Below, piece by piece: positions 24,691 through 32,217 of a stretch of 32,217 nt of DNA. The stretch covers positions 1-32,217 of the forward strand of contig NZ_BCZE01000080.1 in NCBI RefSeq assembly GCF_001598555.1, in the 5' to 3' direction. This DNA is from Novosphingobium rosa NBRC 15208. Its GTDB lineage: Bacteria; Pseudomonadota; Alphaproteobacteria; Sphingomonadales; Sphingomonadaceae. Numbering within the stretch: the stretch's first letter is position 1; the number at the start of each line of letters is the position of its first letter. The notes beneath the pieces were generated by a model. The model saw nothing but the letters and a program-made list of their open reading frames with translations. It searched no databases and was not told the origin of the DNA. The position numbers and the translations under genes were made by a program.

Positions 24691-27092
24691 GGCGCCACCG
24701 TCAGCGTGGTGGTTTTCAGATCGACCGAATTGTCACCGGTCATGATCTCGAAATCGCCGGGCTCCACGACGCGCTGCATCTGGTCGTTCCACATCTGCAG
24801 GGCCTCGGGCCCGATGTTGAAGGTCACGGTGCGCATCTCGCCGGGTTTCAGCGTGATGCGCTCAAAGCCCTTCAGCTCCTTGATGGGCCGGGTGACCGAA
24901 CTGACCTTGTCGCGGATGTAGAGCTGCACCACCTCATCGCCCAGCCGCGCTCCGGTGTTGCGCACATCGACCGAGACCGTGGTCTGCCCCGCCTTGCCGA
25001 TGGTGGCCGCCGAAAGACGCGGCGCGGACAGATCAAAGGTCGTGTAGCTGAGGCCGAAACCGAAAGGATAGAGCGGCGCCGTAGTATCGAACAGATAGCC
25101 GCGCCGCGCGCTGGGCTTGGCGTTGTAAAACACCGGCAGCTGCCCCACAGAGCGCGGGACCGTGACGGGCAGATGGCCGCCGGGATTGACATCGCCGAAC
25201 AGCACATCGGCCACGGCATTGCCCCCCTGCTCGCCCAGATACCAGCCCTCAAGGATGGCATCGGCCTGCTCCGACACCTTCACCGTCGAGGCCGGGCGGC
25301 CATTGATCAGCACCACGGTGATCGGCTTGCCCAGCGCCTTCAGGGCATCGAACAGTTCCTGCTGCTCGCCCACCAGATCGAGGCTGGGGCGGTCGCCCAG
25401 ATGGTTGTCGGCCCAGCCTTCGCGGCTCGATTGCTCGGTGTCGCCAAGGGTCAGCACGATGCGGTCCACGCCGCGCGCCGCCTCCACCGCTGCCGCGATC
25501 AGCTTGCGGTTTTTCGCAGGGTCGGATTTGGTGACCTTGTCGGCCCACCAATCGTCATCCTCGGTGATCTTCACGCCCTGCGCGAAGACGATCTTCGCCT
25601 TGTCGCCCACGCGGGCCCTGATGCCATCGAGGATCGAGACCTTATGCGCCGGCTGGCCGTAATAGCCGCCCAGACGCGCCACCGCCGCGCTCGGCCCGAT
25701 GACGGCAATCGTGCCCTCGGGCTTGAGCGGCAGCATGCCATCGTTCTTGAGCAGGGTGATCGAGCGCTGCGCCGCCGTGCGCGCCAAAGCGATAGCCTGC
25801 GCATTGTTGGTTAGCTTTTCGGCAGCCTGCGCATCGGCATAGGGCTGTTCGAAGAGCCCGGCGCGGAATTTCAACTCCAGCATGTGGCGCACGGCCTTGT
25901 CCACCTGCGCCTCGCTGACGCGGCCCTCGCGTACCGCCTTGCCCAGCGTGCTGTAGGACAAGCCCTCGGGCAGATCGGCATCCACGCCCGCATCCAGCGC
26001 GCGCCTTGCAGCACCCTCCAGATCACCCGCGATATGATGGATGCTCATCAGCTGATCGACAGCGGAATAATCGCTGACCACCGCGCCCTTGAAGCCCCAT
26101 TCGCCGCGCAGCACCTTCTCCAGCAGCCACTTGTTGGCATGGGAGGGCACGCCGTCGATCTCATTGTAGCTGGCCATCACCGCCTCGATGCCGGTGCGTT
26201 TCACCACCTGCTCGAAGGGTGGGAAGAAATTCTCGCGCAGTTCGCGCTCGGAAATCGGCGCCGGGCCGACATTGGTGCCGCTCTCGGGCTGGCCATGGCC
26301 GGTCAGATGCTTGAGCGTGGCGAAGACATGGCCCGGAGTCAGCTGCCGCGCATGGCCAGGCCCCTGCAGCCCTTCCACTGCCGCCACGCCCATTTCGCCA
26401 ACGAGATAGGGGTCTTCGCCATAGGTTTCCTCGATGCGCCCCCAGCGCGGATCGCGGGCGATGTCCACCACCGGCGCCAGCACCTGAGACACGCCGCGCA
26501 CCCGGATTTCCCTTGCAATCACGCCATTGACCGCGCGCAGCATCGCCGGATCCCAGGACGACGCCATGGCGATGGATTGCGGAAAGCTGGTGGCGCCGAC
26601 AGCGGCATAGCCATGCAGCCCTTCCTCATGGAACAGGATGGGGATGCCCAGTCGCGTCTGGGTCGTCGCCCAATGCTGCAGGGCATTGACCAGCGCCACG
26701 GTCTGCGCCGGATTGCGCCCCGGCAGCACGCGCGGGCTGACCGACCCCTTGGCATCGGAGGGGCGGGTGAACTGCCCCAGACCGTTGGGATAATGCGCAG
26801 CCAGCTTGGCGGGATCGAGCTGCAGTTGCCCATCGAAAATTTCGGATTTGTTGTCCCAGACGGCGGTGATCTGGGCGATCTTTTCATCCAGCGTCATGCG
26901 CGCGATCAGATCGTCGACTCGCGCCTCGATGGGAGCGTTAGCATCCTTGTAGACCGCGCCCGCCGCAGCAACCTTCGCACTGGCCGCCAGAGCAATCGGC
27001 GCGCCCAGCGGAAGCGCCGAAAGGACCGAAACCATGGCCATCGCGGATGCCGCGCACAGCACGGACCCACGGTTCTGACAGGACTTGAACAT
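24687..27092 (-). CDS. Exported GH3 glycosidase, probable beta-xylosidase (copy 2)
   Basis: The 801-residue GH3 enzyme is clearly paralogous to the following gene. It shares VVDIARDPRWGRIEETYGED, KHLTGHGQPESG and the nucleophile motif VVSDYSAV with Asp341, and has the same C-terminal fibronectin-like domain. It has a longer Sec-type signal (about 37 residues) rather than a twin-arginine one. It is the first gene of the seven-gene operon. The ATG at 27092 has GGAGAGGGG just upstream. The LacI-type operator at 27148-27161 lies in its promoter region, shared with the divergent GH67 gene. A likely role is to trim xylose from deglucuronidated oligosaccharides in the periplasm. Confidence 0.9.
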   Translation of the reverse strand: MFKSCQNRGSVLCAASAMAMVSVLSALPLGAPIALAASAKVAAAGAVYKDANAPIEARVDDLIARMTLDEKIAQITAVWDNKSEIFDGQLQLDPAKLAAHYPNGLGQFTRPSDAKGSVSPRVLPGRNPAQTVALVNALQHWATTQTRLGIPILFHEEGLHGYAAVGATSFPQSIAMASSWDPAMLRAVNGVIAREIRVRGVSQVLAPVVDIARDPRWGRIEETYGEDPYLVGEMGVAAVEGLQGPGHARQLTPGHVFATLKHLTGHGQPESGTNVGPAPISERELRENFFPPFEQVVKRTGIEAVMASYNEIDGVPSHANKWLLEKVLRGEWGFKGAVVSDYSAVDQLMSIHHIAGDLEGAARRALDAGVDADLPEGLSYSTLGKAVREGRVSEAQVDKAVRHMLELKFRAGLFEQPYADAQAAEKLTNNAQAIALARTAAQRSITLLKNDGMLPLKPEGTIAVIGPSAAVARLGGYYGQPAHKVSILDGIRARVGDKAKIVFAQGVKITEDDDWWADKVTKSDPAKNRKLIAAAVEAARGVDRIVLTLGDTEQSSREGWADNHLGDRPSLDLVGEQQELFDALKALGKPITVVLINGRPASTVKVSEQADAILEGWYLGEQGGNAVADVLFGDVNPGGHLPVTVPRSVGQLPVFYNAKPSARRGYLFDTTAPLYPFGFGLSYTTFDLSAPRLSAATIGKAGQTTVSVDVRNTGARLGDEVVQLYIRDKVSSVTRPIKELKGFERITLKPGEMRTVTFNIGPEALQMWNDQMQRVVEPGDFEIMTGDNSVDLKTTTLTVAP

Positions 27093-27132
27093 GCTACCCC
27101 TCTCCAGCGGTATGGATGGCGCGCGATTTTTC

Positions 27133-27161
27133 TTGCCGCATCGCCTTTGATAGCGTTAACA
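27133..27161 (+). promoter_or_regulatory. Weak predicted promoter for the GH67 gene
   Basis: TTGCCG (27133-27138) and TTAACA (27156-27161) are separated by 17 bp and could act as -35 and -10 for the rightward gene. The -10 lies inside the LacI-type operator. Matches to consensus are only partial, so this is a guess guided by position. Confidence 0.3.
27148..27161. promoter_or_regulatory. LacI-type operator between divergent GH3 and GH67 genes
   Basis: TGATAGCGTTAACA is a near-palindrome with a central CG, matching the perfect site at 15235-15248 in its left half. It is placed to overlap the -10 regions predicted for both divergent transcripts. One bound repressor could thus silence the seven-gene operon and the alpha-glucuronidase together. 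Confidence 0.65.
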
Positions 27162-27187
27162 TCACTCAAACAGGACAGGCTTGTCAA
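27159..27187 (-). promoter_or_regulatory. Predicted promoter of the GH3-to-GH35 operon
   Basis: A consensus -35, TTGACA, lies at 27187-27182 on the minus strand. A poor -10 (TGATGT, 27164-27159) follows after 17 bp and overlaps the operator. The same TTGACA appears ahead of the TonB receptor gene. The poor -10 makes the exact start uncertain. Confidence 0.4.
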
Positions 27188-27231
27188 TGCCCATCGGCAC
27201 CATGACAGCGAGAAGATTCGGGAGAGAAAGA

Positions 27232-29388
27232 ATGTGGTCTCGGCTATGCTGCTGGCTGCTCGCCTGCGCCATTCTGACAGTCGCCCCTGCCGCAAGCGCG
27301 GAGGACGGCTATCAACTCTGGCTGCGCTATGCCCCCTTGCAGGGCGCGGCTTTGCAGAGCGCCGCAGCCCACGCCAAAGCCATCATGGTGCCCGCACAAG
27401 GCCCCAGCGCGCAAACAGCACAGGCCGAACTGCAGCGCGGCTTCGCCAGCCTGACCGGCAAGACACCGCAATCCACACAAAGCCTCACCGATGGCACGAT
27501 CTGGCTGGCGACTCCGGCCTCCTCACCCACCCCGCTGCCGGTCTCGCCGAGCACTCTGGGCGAGGAAGGCTATGCGATTCGCACCATCCGGATGCAGGGC
27601 AAGACCGTCACGCTGATCGCCGCGAACCACGATATCGGCCTGCTGTACGGCGCCTTCCACCTGCTGCGGCTGGCCTCTTCCGAGGCTGACCTCGATCATC
27701 TGGACATCACCAGCACCCCGCGCATCAAGCTGCGCATGCTCAACCATTGGGACAATCTCGATGGCACGGTGGAGCGCGGCTATGCCGGCGCCTCGATCTG
27801 GGACTGGTGGCACCTGCCCGACTTCAAGGATCCGCGCTACACCGAGTACGCCCGCGCCAATGCCTCGATCGGCATCAACGGCACGGTGCTCAACAATGTG
27901 AACGCCAAAGCCGACAGCCTGACCGCCCCCTATATCGCCAAGGCCGCCGCGCTGGCCGACGTGTTCCGGCCCTATGGCATCAAGGTCTATCTCTCGGCCA
28001 AATGGAGCGCCCCCATCGAGATCGGCAGCCTGAAAACCGCCGACCCGCTGGACCCGCAGGTGGCGAAATGGTGGGCCGCCAAGGCCGATGAGATCTACGC
28101 CGCCATCCCCGATTTCGGCGGCTTTCTGGTCAAGGCCAACAGCGAGGGCCAGCCCGGTCCTCAGGACTATCACCGCACGCATGCCGATGGCGCCAACATG
28201 CTGGCCGCCGCGCTCAAACCCCATGGCGGCGTGGTGATCTGGCGCGCCTTCGTCTATGCGGCAGGCGCTCAGAAAGATCCGCGTCTGGATGATCGCGCCA
28301 AACAGGCCTATGACGATTTCAAGCCGCTCGACGGCAAGTTCGCCGACAATGTGCTGGTGCAGGTGAAGAACGGCGCCATCGATTTCCAGCCGCGCGAGCC
28401 CTTCCATCCGCTGTTCGGCGCCATGCCCAAGACGCCGTTGATGATGGAATTCCAGATCACCAAGGAATACATCGGTCAATCCACGCATCTCACCTATCTG
28501 GGGCCGCTTTTCGAGGAAACCCTGCGCGCCGACACCGGCACCGGGGGCACCGTGGCCGATGTGGTGGACGGCAAGCTGGATCATCACCGGCTGACCGGCA
28601 TCGCGGGCATTGCCAACATCGGCACGGACCGCAACTGGTCGGGCTCCATCTTCAACCAGGCCGACTGGTATGCCTTCGGGCGCCTCGCCTGGGATCCGCA
28701 GCTCTCCGCGCAGCAGATCGCACAGGAATGGGCGGCTCAGACCTTCTCGCCCGATCCGCGCGTGGTGACACCCGTCGTCGCCATGATGGAAGGCTCGCGC
28801 GAGGCGGCGGTGGATTATATGACGCCGCTGGGCCTGGCCCATGTGATGGGCACCGGCCATCATTACGGCCCCGCGCCATGGATCGCCAATCTGGAGCGCC
28901 CGGAATGGAACCCGGTCTATTACCACCGCGCGGATGCCGAAGGCATCGGCTTTGACCGCACCGCCAAGGGCAGCAATGCCATTGCGCAATATGCTCCGCC
29001 CGTCGCCGCGCGTCTTTCGAAGCTGGAGACCACGCCGGAGAAGGAATGGCTGTGGTTCCACCATGTCGGCTGGGACCAGAAGCTGGCCTCGGGCGAGACG
29101 CTGTGGGATGGGCTGGTCCATCACTACGATCACGGCGTGGCCTATGTTGCTGGGATGCAGCAGACTTGGGAAACCCTGCGCCCGCTGATCGATGCGGAGC
29201 GCTTCACCCAGACGCAGACCTATCTGGCGATCCAGCACCGCGAGGCGCAATGGTGGCGCGATGCCAGCATCGCCTATTTCCAGTCGATCAGCCACCGCCC
29301 CCTGCCCGCCGGCGCCGCGGCTCCGGCTCATGGACTGGACTGGTACAAGGCGCTGCGCTTCCCCTATGCGCCGGGAAACCCCAAATAA
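27232..29388 (+). CDS. aguA: Secreted GH67 alpha-glucuronidase
   Basis: The enzyme removes (4-O-methyl)glucuronate from the non-reducing end of xylo-oligosaccharides. The 718-residue length fits GH67. It has a signal peptide (residues 1-23, ending ASA), an N-terminal beta domain, and a catalytic barrel with LRMLNHWDNLDGTVERGYAG. The proposed acid is Glu305 in VKANSEGQPGPQDY. Asp384 in KNGAIDFQPREP and Glu412 in FQITKEYIGQ are the likely base pair by spacing with the characterised enzyme. The ATG at 27232 is chosen because GGAGAG lies five bases upstream and the signal peptide starts there; in-frame starts at 27181-27202 are rejected. It is divergent from the seven-gene operon. Confidence 0.94.
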   Translation: MWSRLCCWLLACAILTVAPAASAEDGYQLWLRYAPLQGAALQSAAAHAKAIMVPAQGPSAQTAQAELQRGFASLTGKTPQSTQSLTDGTIWLATPASSPTPLPVSPSTLGEEGYAIRTIRMQGKTVTLIAANHDIGLLYGAFHLLRLASSEADLDHLDITSTPRIKLRMLNHWDNLDGTVERGYAGASIWDWWHLPDFKDPRYTEYARANASIGINGTVLNNVNAKADSLTAPYIAKAAALADVFRPYGIKVYLSAKWSAPIEIGSLKTADPLDPQVAKWWAAKADEIYAAIPDFGGFLVKANSEGQPGPQDYHRTHADGANMLAAALKPHGGVVIWRAFVYAAGAQKDPRLDDRAKQAYDDFKPLDGKFADNVLVQVKNGAIDFQPREPFHPLFGAMPKTPLMMEFQITKEYIGQSTHLTYLGPLFEETLRADTGTGGTVADVVDGKLDHHRLTGIAGIANIGTDRNWSGSIFNQADWYAFGRLAWDPQLSAQQIAQEWAAQTFSPDPRVVTPVVAMMEGSREAAVDYMTPLGLAHVMGTGHHYGPAPWIANLERPEWNPVYYHRADAEGIGFDRTAKGSNAIAQYAPPVAARLSKLETTPEKEWLWFHHVGWDQKLASGETLWDGLVHHYDHGVAYVAGMQQTWETLRPLIDAERFTQTQTYLAIQHREAQWWRDASIAYFQSISHRPLPAGAAAPAHGLDWYKALRFPYAPGNPK

Positions 29389-29394
29389 GCCGTC

Positions 29395-29469
29395 ATGTTA
29401 GCGAAAACATCGCGCCTTTGGTCTGGCCCATAACATTCAGCTGGCGGTTTACGGTGTTTTCGCTAACAT
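29395..29469. promoter_or_regulatory. Pair of inverted identical operator-like sites upstream of lacI copy 1
   Basis: ATGTTAGCGAAAACA at 29395-29409 recurs as its exact reverse complement at 29455-29469, leaving a 45-bp spacer. Each copy contains TGTTAGCG, the half-site motif seen in the other two operators of this locus. The pair lies between the GH67 stop and the first lacI start. It could be an autoregulatory pair allowing DNA looping, or a long stem in RNA. No other gene is present in 29389-29523. Confidence 0.6.
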
Positions 29470-29523
29470 TTTCCCAAAGGGCACACGATAGCCCCCTGAT
29501 ATCGCCACCAGATTGACCTTTGC

Positions 29524-30585
29524 ATGGATCACAAAGACTCCCGCGCCCCCACGATCATCGATGTCGCCAGACAGGCGGGGGTCTCGCCGATGACCGTTTC
29601 GCGCGTGATCAACGGCAAACAGGCCGTGCGCCCGGCCACGCGCGAAGCCGTGCAGGCCGCCATCGATGCGCTGGGCTATGCTCCCAGCGCGGCGGCGCGG
29701 GCGCTGGCGGGCGGCGAGGAAATCCGCATCTGCCTGCTGTTTTCCAACCCCTCCACCTCCTTCCTCTCCGAGCTGCTGATGGGCAGTCTGGAGCAGGCCA
29801 GCCACCACAATGTGATGCTGGCGGTGGAGAAGCTGGCCGAACCGCTTTCGGTGGAAGCGGTGCTGGCGCATCTCAAGCATGCGCGGATCAACGGCATCAT
29901 CCTGCCCCCGCCGCTCTGCGATTCCCCCGAGATGCTGGCCGCCCTGCGCGACGCCGGCATCCGCGCCGTCACGCTGGCGGCCAGCCATCGGCCCGATCAT
30001 TTCTCCTCCATCAACATGGACGACCGGCTCGCCGCGCGGGAGATGACCCGCCATCTGGTCGCGCTGGGCCATCGCCGCATCGGCTTCGTGAAGGGAAATC
30101 CGGCCTACAATTCGGGCCAGCGCCGGTTCGAGGGTTATGTCGCCGCGCTGGCCGATGCCGGGCTGCCCCTCGATGAAACGCTGATCGCGCAGGGCCTGTT
30201 CAACTATCGCTCGGGGCTCGATGCCGCCGAGCATCTGCTCGATCTGCCCGAGCCGCCCACCGCCATCTTCGCCTGCAATGACGATATGGCCGCCGCCGCC
30301 GTGGCCATCGCCCACGGGCGCGGGCTGGATGTGCCGGGCGACCTCACCGTCTGCGGCTTCGACGACACGCCGCTGGCCACCACCATCTGGCCGGAGCTGA
30401 CCACCGTTCACCAGCCGATCAGCGATATGGCCCGCGCCGCCGTCGACCTGCTGGTGCGCGACCTGCGCGGCCAGCGCGACGATGCGGCGGACGAACCTTC
30501 GCATGTGCTGCTCGATTTCAAGCTGGTGCGCCGCCAGTCCGATGCCGCCCCCCGCCGCCGCCCGCGTGGAAGGCCCAAAGCCTGA
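29524..30585 (+). CDS. LacI-family transcriptional regulator (copy 1)
   Basis: The 353-residue protein has an N-terminal LacI helix-turn-helix (about residues 10-30, TIIDVARQAGVSPMTVSRVI). A hinge helix, SAAARALAGG, precedes a periplasmic-binding-protein-like sensor domain with HRRIGFVKGNP and DLTVCGFDDTPLATTIWPEL. It shares length and most of these motifs with the next gene. It likely represses the xylan/hexuronate genes in the absence of an inducer such as glucuronate or an aldouronic acid, which is inferred from position and operators. Two operator-like sites lie in its own upstream region. The ribosome binding site is weak. Confidence 0.93.
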   Translation: MDHKDSRAPTIIDVARQAGVSPMTVSRVINGKQAVRPATREAVQAAIDALGYAPSAAARALAGGEEIRICLLFSNPSTSFLSELLMGSLEQASHHNVMLAVEKLAEPLSVEAVLAHLKHARINGIILPPPLCDSPEMLAALRDAGIRAVTLAASHRPDHFSSINMDDRLAAREMTRHLVALGHRRIGFVKGNPAYNSGQRRFEGYVAALADAGLPLDETLIAQGLFNYRSGLDAAEHLLDLPEPPTAIFACNDDMAAAAVAIAHGRGLDVPGDLTVCGFDDTPLATTIWPELTTVHQPISDMARAAVDLLVRDLRGQRDDAADEPSHVLLDFKLVRRQSDAAPRRRPRGRPKA

Positions 30586-30597
30586 GGCGGGACGCCT
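30585..30597 (+). terminator. Short hairpin at the end of lacI copy 1
   Basis: AGGCGggaCGCCT is a perfect 5-bp stem with a 3-base loop and overlaps the last base of the stop codon. No T-tract follows, so it is at most a weak terminator or attenuator between the two lacI genes. Confidence 0.25.
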
Positions 30598-30644
30598 GTA
30601 TCTCCCAAACTTGCATTTCCCTCAACGCGAGGCTTTATGATCCC

Positions 30645-31706
30645 ATGACCAAGCCCCGCTCCCGCAGCCAGCGCAACGCACCCACCATTGCCGATGTGGC
30701 GCGCGAAGCCGGCGTCTCCCCCATGACCGTCTCGCGCGTCATCAATGAGGGGAGCATGGTGCGCGCCAGCACGCGCGAAAAGGTCGAGGCGGCGATTGCG
30801 GCGCTCAATTACGCGCCCTCGGCGGCAGCGCGGCAATTGGCGGGCGGGGCCGATACGCGCATCGCGCTGGTCTATTCCAACCCTTCCTCGATGTATCTGT
30901 CCGAATTTCTGATGGGCAGTCTGGATCGCGCCAGCACCCTCAATGTCACGCTGACGGTCGAGCGCTTCGGCGAGGATGCCGATCTGGCCGATCTGCTCAT
31001 GCGCATGCAGCGCGGGCGGGTCAATGGCGTGCTGCTGCCCCCGCCGCTGTGCGAAAACGAGGCGATGCTGGCCGCGCTGCGCAAGGAAGGGCTGGCGGTG
31101 GTCGCCGTGGCGGCGGGCGTGCCGCGCCCCGAGATCGCCTCAGTGGGCATCGACGATTTCCATGCCGCCGAAACCATGACCAGCCATCTGATCGCGCTGG
31201 GCCATCGCCGCATCGGCTTCATCAAGGGCAACCCCGATCAGAGCGCCAGCGAAAGGCGCTATGAAGGCTATCTCGCCGCGCTGGAGCAGGCGGGGATCGC
31301 GCCCGATCCCTCCATCGTGGCGCAGGGCTATTTCATCTATCGCTCAGGGCTGGATGCCGCTTCGGACATTCTCGACGCCGCGCTGCCGCCCACCGCCATC
31401 TTCGCCAGCAATGACGATATGGCCGCCGCCACCGTGGCCACGGCCCATGCGCGGCATCTGGATGTGCCGGGCGACCTCACCGTCTGCGGCTTCGACGATA
31501 CGCCGATGGCCACCACGATCTGGCCGGAGCTGACCACCATCCGCCAGCCGATCAGCGATATGGCGCGCGCGGCCATGGATCTGCTGGCCAGCATGATCCG
31601 TAATCCGGACAGCGGCGCGGCCGTCCGCCATGACCAGCTGGATTACCAGCTGATCCGCCGCCAGTCAGACGCCAGCCCGGCGCGCAAGCGCAAGACGGCG
31701 TCTTGA
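30645..31706 (+). CDS. LacI-family transcriptional regulator (copy 2)
   Basis: This regulator is also 353 residues and is a paralogue of the preceding gene. The recognition helix, VSPMTVSRVIN, is the same in both. The C-terminal sensor motifs CGFDDTPMATTIWPELTT and QPISDMARAA are almost the same, while the segments around LTVERFGEDADLADLL differ. Identical DNA-reading residues with different sensor parts suggest two inducers acting on shared operators, or a mixed dimer. The gene starts 59 bp after copy 1 with only a distant GAGG upstream. It is followed closely by a convergent VOC gene. Confidence 0.93.
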   Translation: MTKPRSRSQRNAPTIADVAREAGVSPMTVSRVINEGSMVRASTREKVEAAIAALNYAPSAAARQLAGGADTRIALVYSNPSSMYLSEFLMGSLDRASTLNVTLTVERFGEDADLADLLMRMQRGRVNGVLLPPPLCENEAMLAALRKEGLAVVAVAAGVPRPEIASVGIDDFHAAETMTSHLIALGHRRIGFIKGNPDQSASERRYEGYLAALEQAGIAPDPSIVAQGYFIYRSGLDAASDILDAALPPTAIFASNDDMAAATVATAHARHLDVPGDLTVCGFDDTPMATTIWPELTTIRQPISDMARAAMDLLASMIRNPDSGAAVRHDQLDYQLIRRQSDASPARKRKTAS

Positions 31707-31738
31707 TGGCCGCCTGACAGGGAATACGGGGGCAGCCG

Positions 31739-32128
31739 TCAGCGCCGATGGATGGCGCACAGCTTGTTGCCATCCGGATCGCGCACATAGGCCAGATCGA
31801 TCACGCCCATGTTGCTCTCCCTTGGCCCGGGCGCATCTTCGATCGAGGTGCCGCCATGCGCGATGGCCACGTCGTGGAAGGCCTGCACCTGCGCCAGCGA
31901 GTCGCACTGGAAACCGATGGTGCCGCCGTTCCCGGCTGACGCCTCTGAATCATTGATCGGCTGGCTGACGCAGAAGGTGCTGCCCGCGTGCCGATAAAAC
32001 AGCCGCAGGTGTCCGCTGGGTGCTTCGTTCAGGATCGGGGCTCCCGCGCCCAGAACGCCAAGGACGGCGTCATAAAACCGCCGTGAACGCTCGATGTCGT
32101 TGGAGCCCACCATGACGTGATTGAGCAT
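31739..32128 (-). CDS. VOC-family (glyoxalase/bleomycin-resistance fold) protein
   Basis: The 129-residue single-domain protein starts MLNHVMVGSNDIERSRRFYDAVLG, the usual opening of vicinal-oxygen-chelate proteins with a metal-site His at position 4. It ends with YVRDPDGNKLCAIHRR, the usual closing motif. The substrate is unknown; members include glyoxalases, dioxygenases and drug-binding proteins. A GAGGGT ribosome binding site lies about eight bases before the ATG. It is convergent with lacI copy 2 and does not look like part of the xylan locus. Confidence 0.85.
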   Translation of the reverse strand: MLNHVMVGSNDIERSRRFYDAVLGVLGAGAPILNEAPSGHLRLFYRHAGSTFCVSQPINDSEASAGNGGTIGFQCDSLAQVQAFHDVAIAHGGTSIEDAPGPRESNMGVIDLAYVRDPDGNKLCAIHRR

Positions 32129-32144
32129 ATTCGCACCCTCTTTT

Positions 32145-32159
32145 CCATAAATCTTATGG
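32145..32159. promoter_or_regulatory. Perfect palindrome upstream of the VOC gene
   Basis: CCATAAatcTTATGG is a perfect 6-3-6 inverted repeat ending 17 bp before the VOC start codon on the minus strand. It could be an operator for an unknown regulator. The rest of the region to the window end holds no gene that I can support. Confidence 0.4.
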
Positions 32160-32217
32160 CGAAGGCTACAACGATCCGAGCCGCTTGGCCACTGGCGCGG
32201 CGGGCGATCACCAGACC

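Noticed and set aside
25884..27689. 601-residue plus-strand open frame spanning GH3 and GH67
   Set aside because: It overlaps two real genes in other frames and has His/Arg/Gln-rich shadow composition.
1..32217. CRISPR arrays, insertion sequences, prophage, tRNA or rRNA
   Set aside because: No regularly spaced repeats, transposase, integrase or phage protein motifs, and no recognisable tRNA or rRNA segments were seen on either strand.

Overview
The window is GC-rich DNA with strong G/C preference at third codon positions and gene content typical of the Sphingomonadales, probably Novosphingobium or a close relative. The clearest taxonomic hint is a mannonate dehydratase that closely resembles the ManD enzyme I know from Novosphingobium aromaticivorans; this is recall, not a database search. 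I see no rRNA or tRNA genes, insertion sequences, prophage genes or CRISPR arrays. It looks like ordinary chromosome carrying two catabolic loci.

Positions 1-4900 hold mixed accessory genes: a polytopic membrane protein (minus), a translationally coupled pair of an unknown protein and an HTTM-like membrane protein (plus), a secreted 2H phosphoesterase-like protein (minus), a RibD/DHFR-fold protein (plus) and an unrecognised 134-residue protein (plus).

Positions 4910-9993 hold a phenylalanine/tyrosine degradation operon, read leftward in the order phhA, hppD, hmgA, fahA with 4-bp overlaps or a 12-bp gap. A divergent Lrp/AsnC-family regulator follows, and the shared intergenic region carries a perfect 6-3-6 palindrome. 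No maleylacetoacetate isomerase or aromatic aminotransferase gene is in the window.

Positions 9998-31706 form a large glucuronoxylan/hexuronate utilisation locus. A leftward seven-gene operon runs GH3, GH3, ManD, MFS transporter, UxaC, UxuB-like, GH35, with 1- or 4-bp overlaps at five of six junctions and a 14-bp gap at the other. After it come a large TonB-dependent receptor with its own promoter and a leader of about 390 nt, a secreted SGNH esterase, and a small unknown gene. Diverging from the operon are a secreted GH67 alpha-glucuronidase and then two paralogous LacI-family regulators of equal length. Together they describe this flow: outer-membrane import of xylo-oligosaccharides, periplasmic deacylation and removal of glucuronate, xylose and galactose-type residues, inner-membrane uptake of hexuronate, and conversion of glucuronate to fructuronate, mannonate and 2-keto-3-deoxygluconate. 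The KDG kinase and aldolase and the endoxylanase must lie elsewhere.

The most informative non-coding signal is a set of LacI-type operators sharing TGWTAGCG. One is at the TonB-receptor promoter, one sits between the divergent GH3 and GH67 genes, and two inverted copies lie upstream of the first lacI. A VOC-family protein (minus) closes the window.
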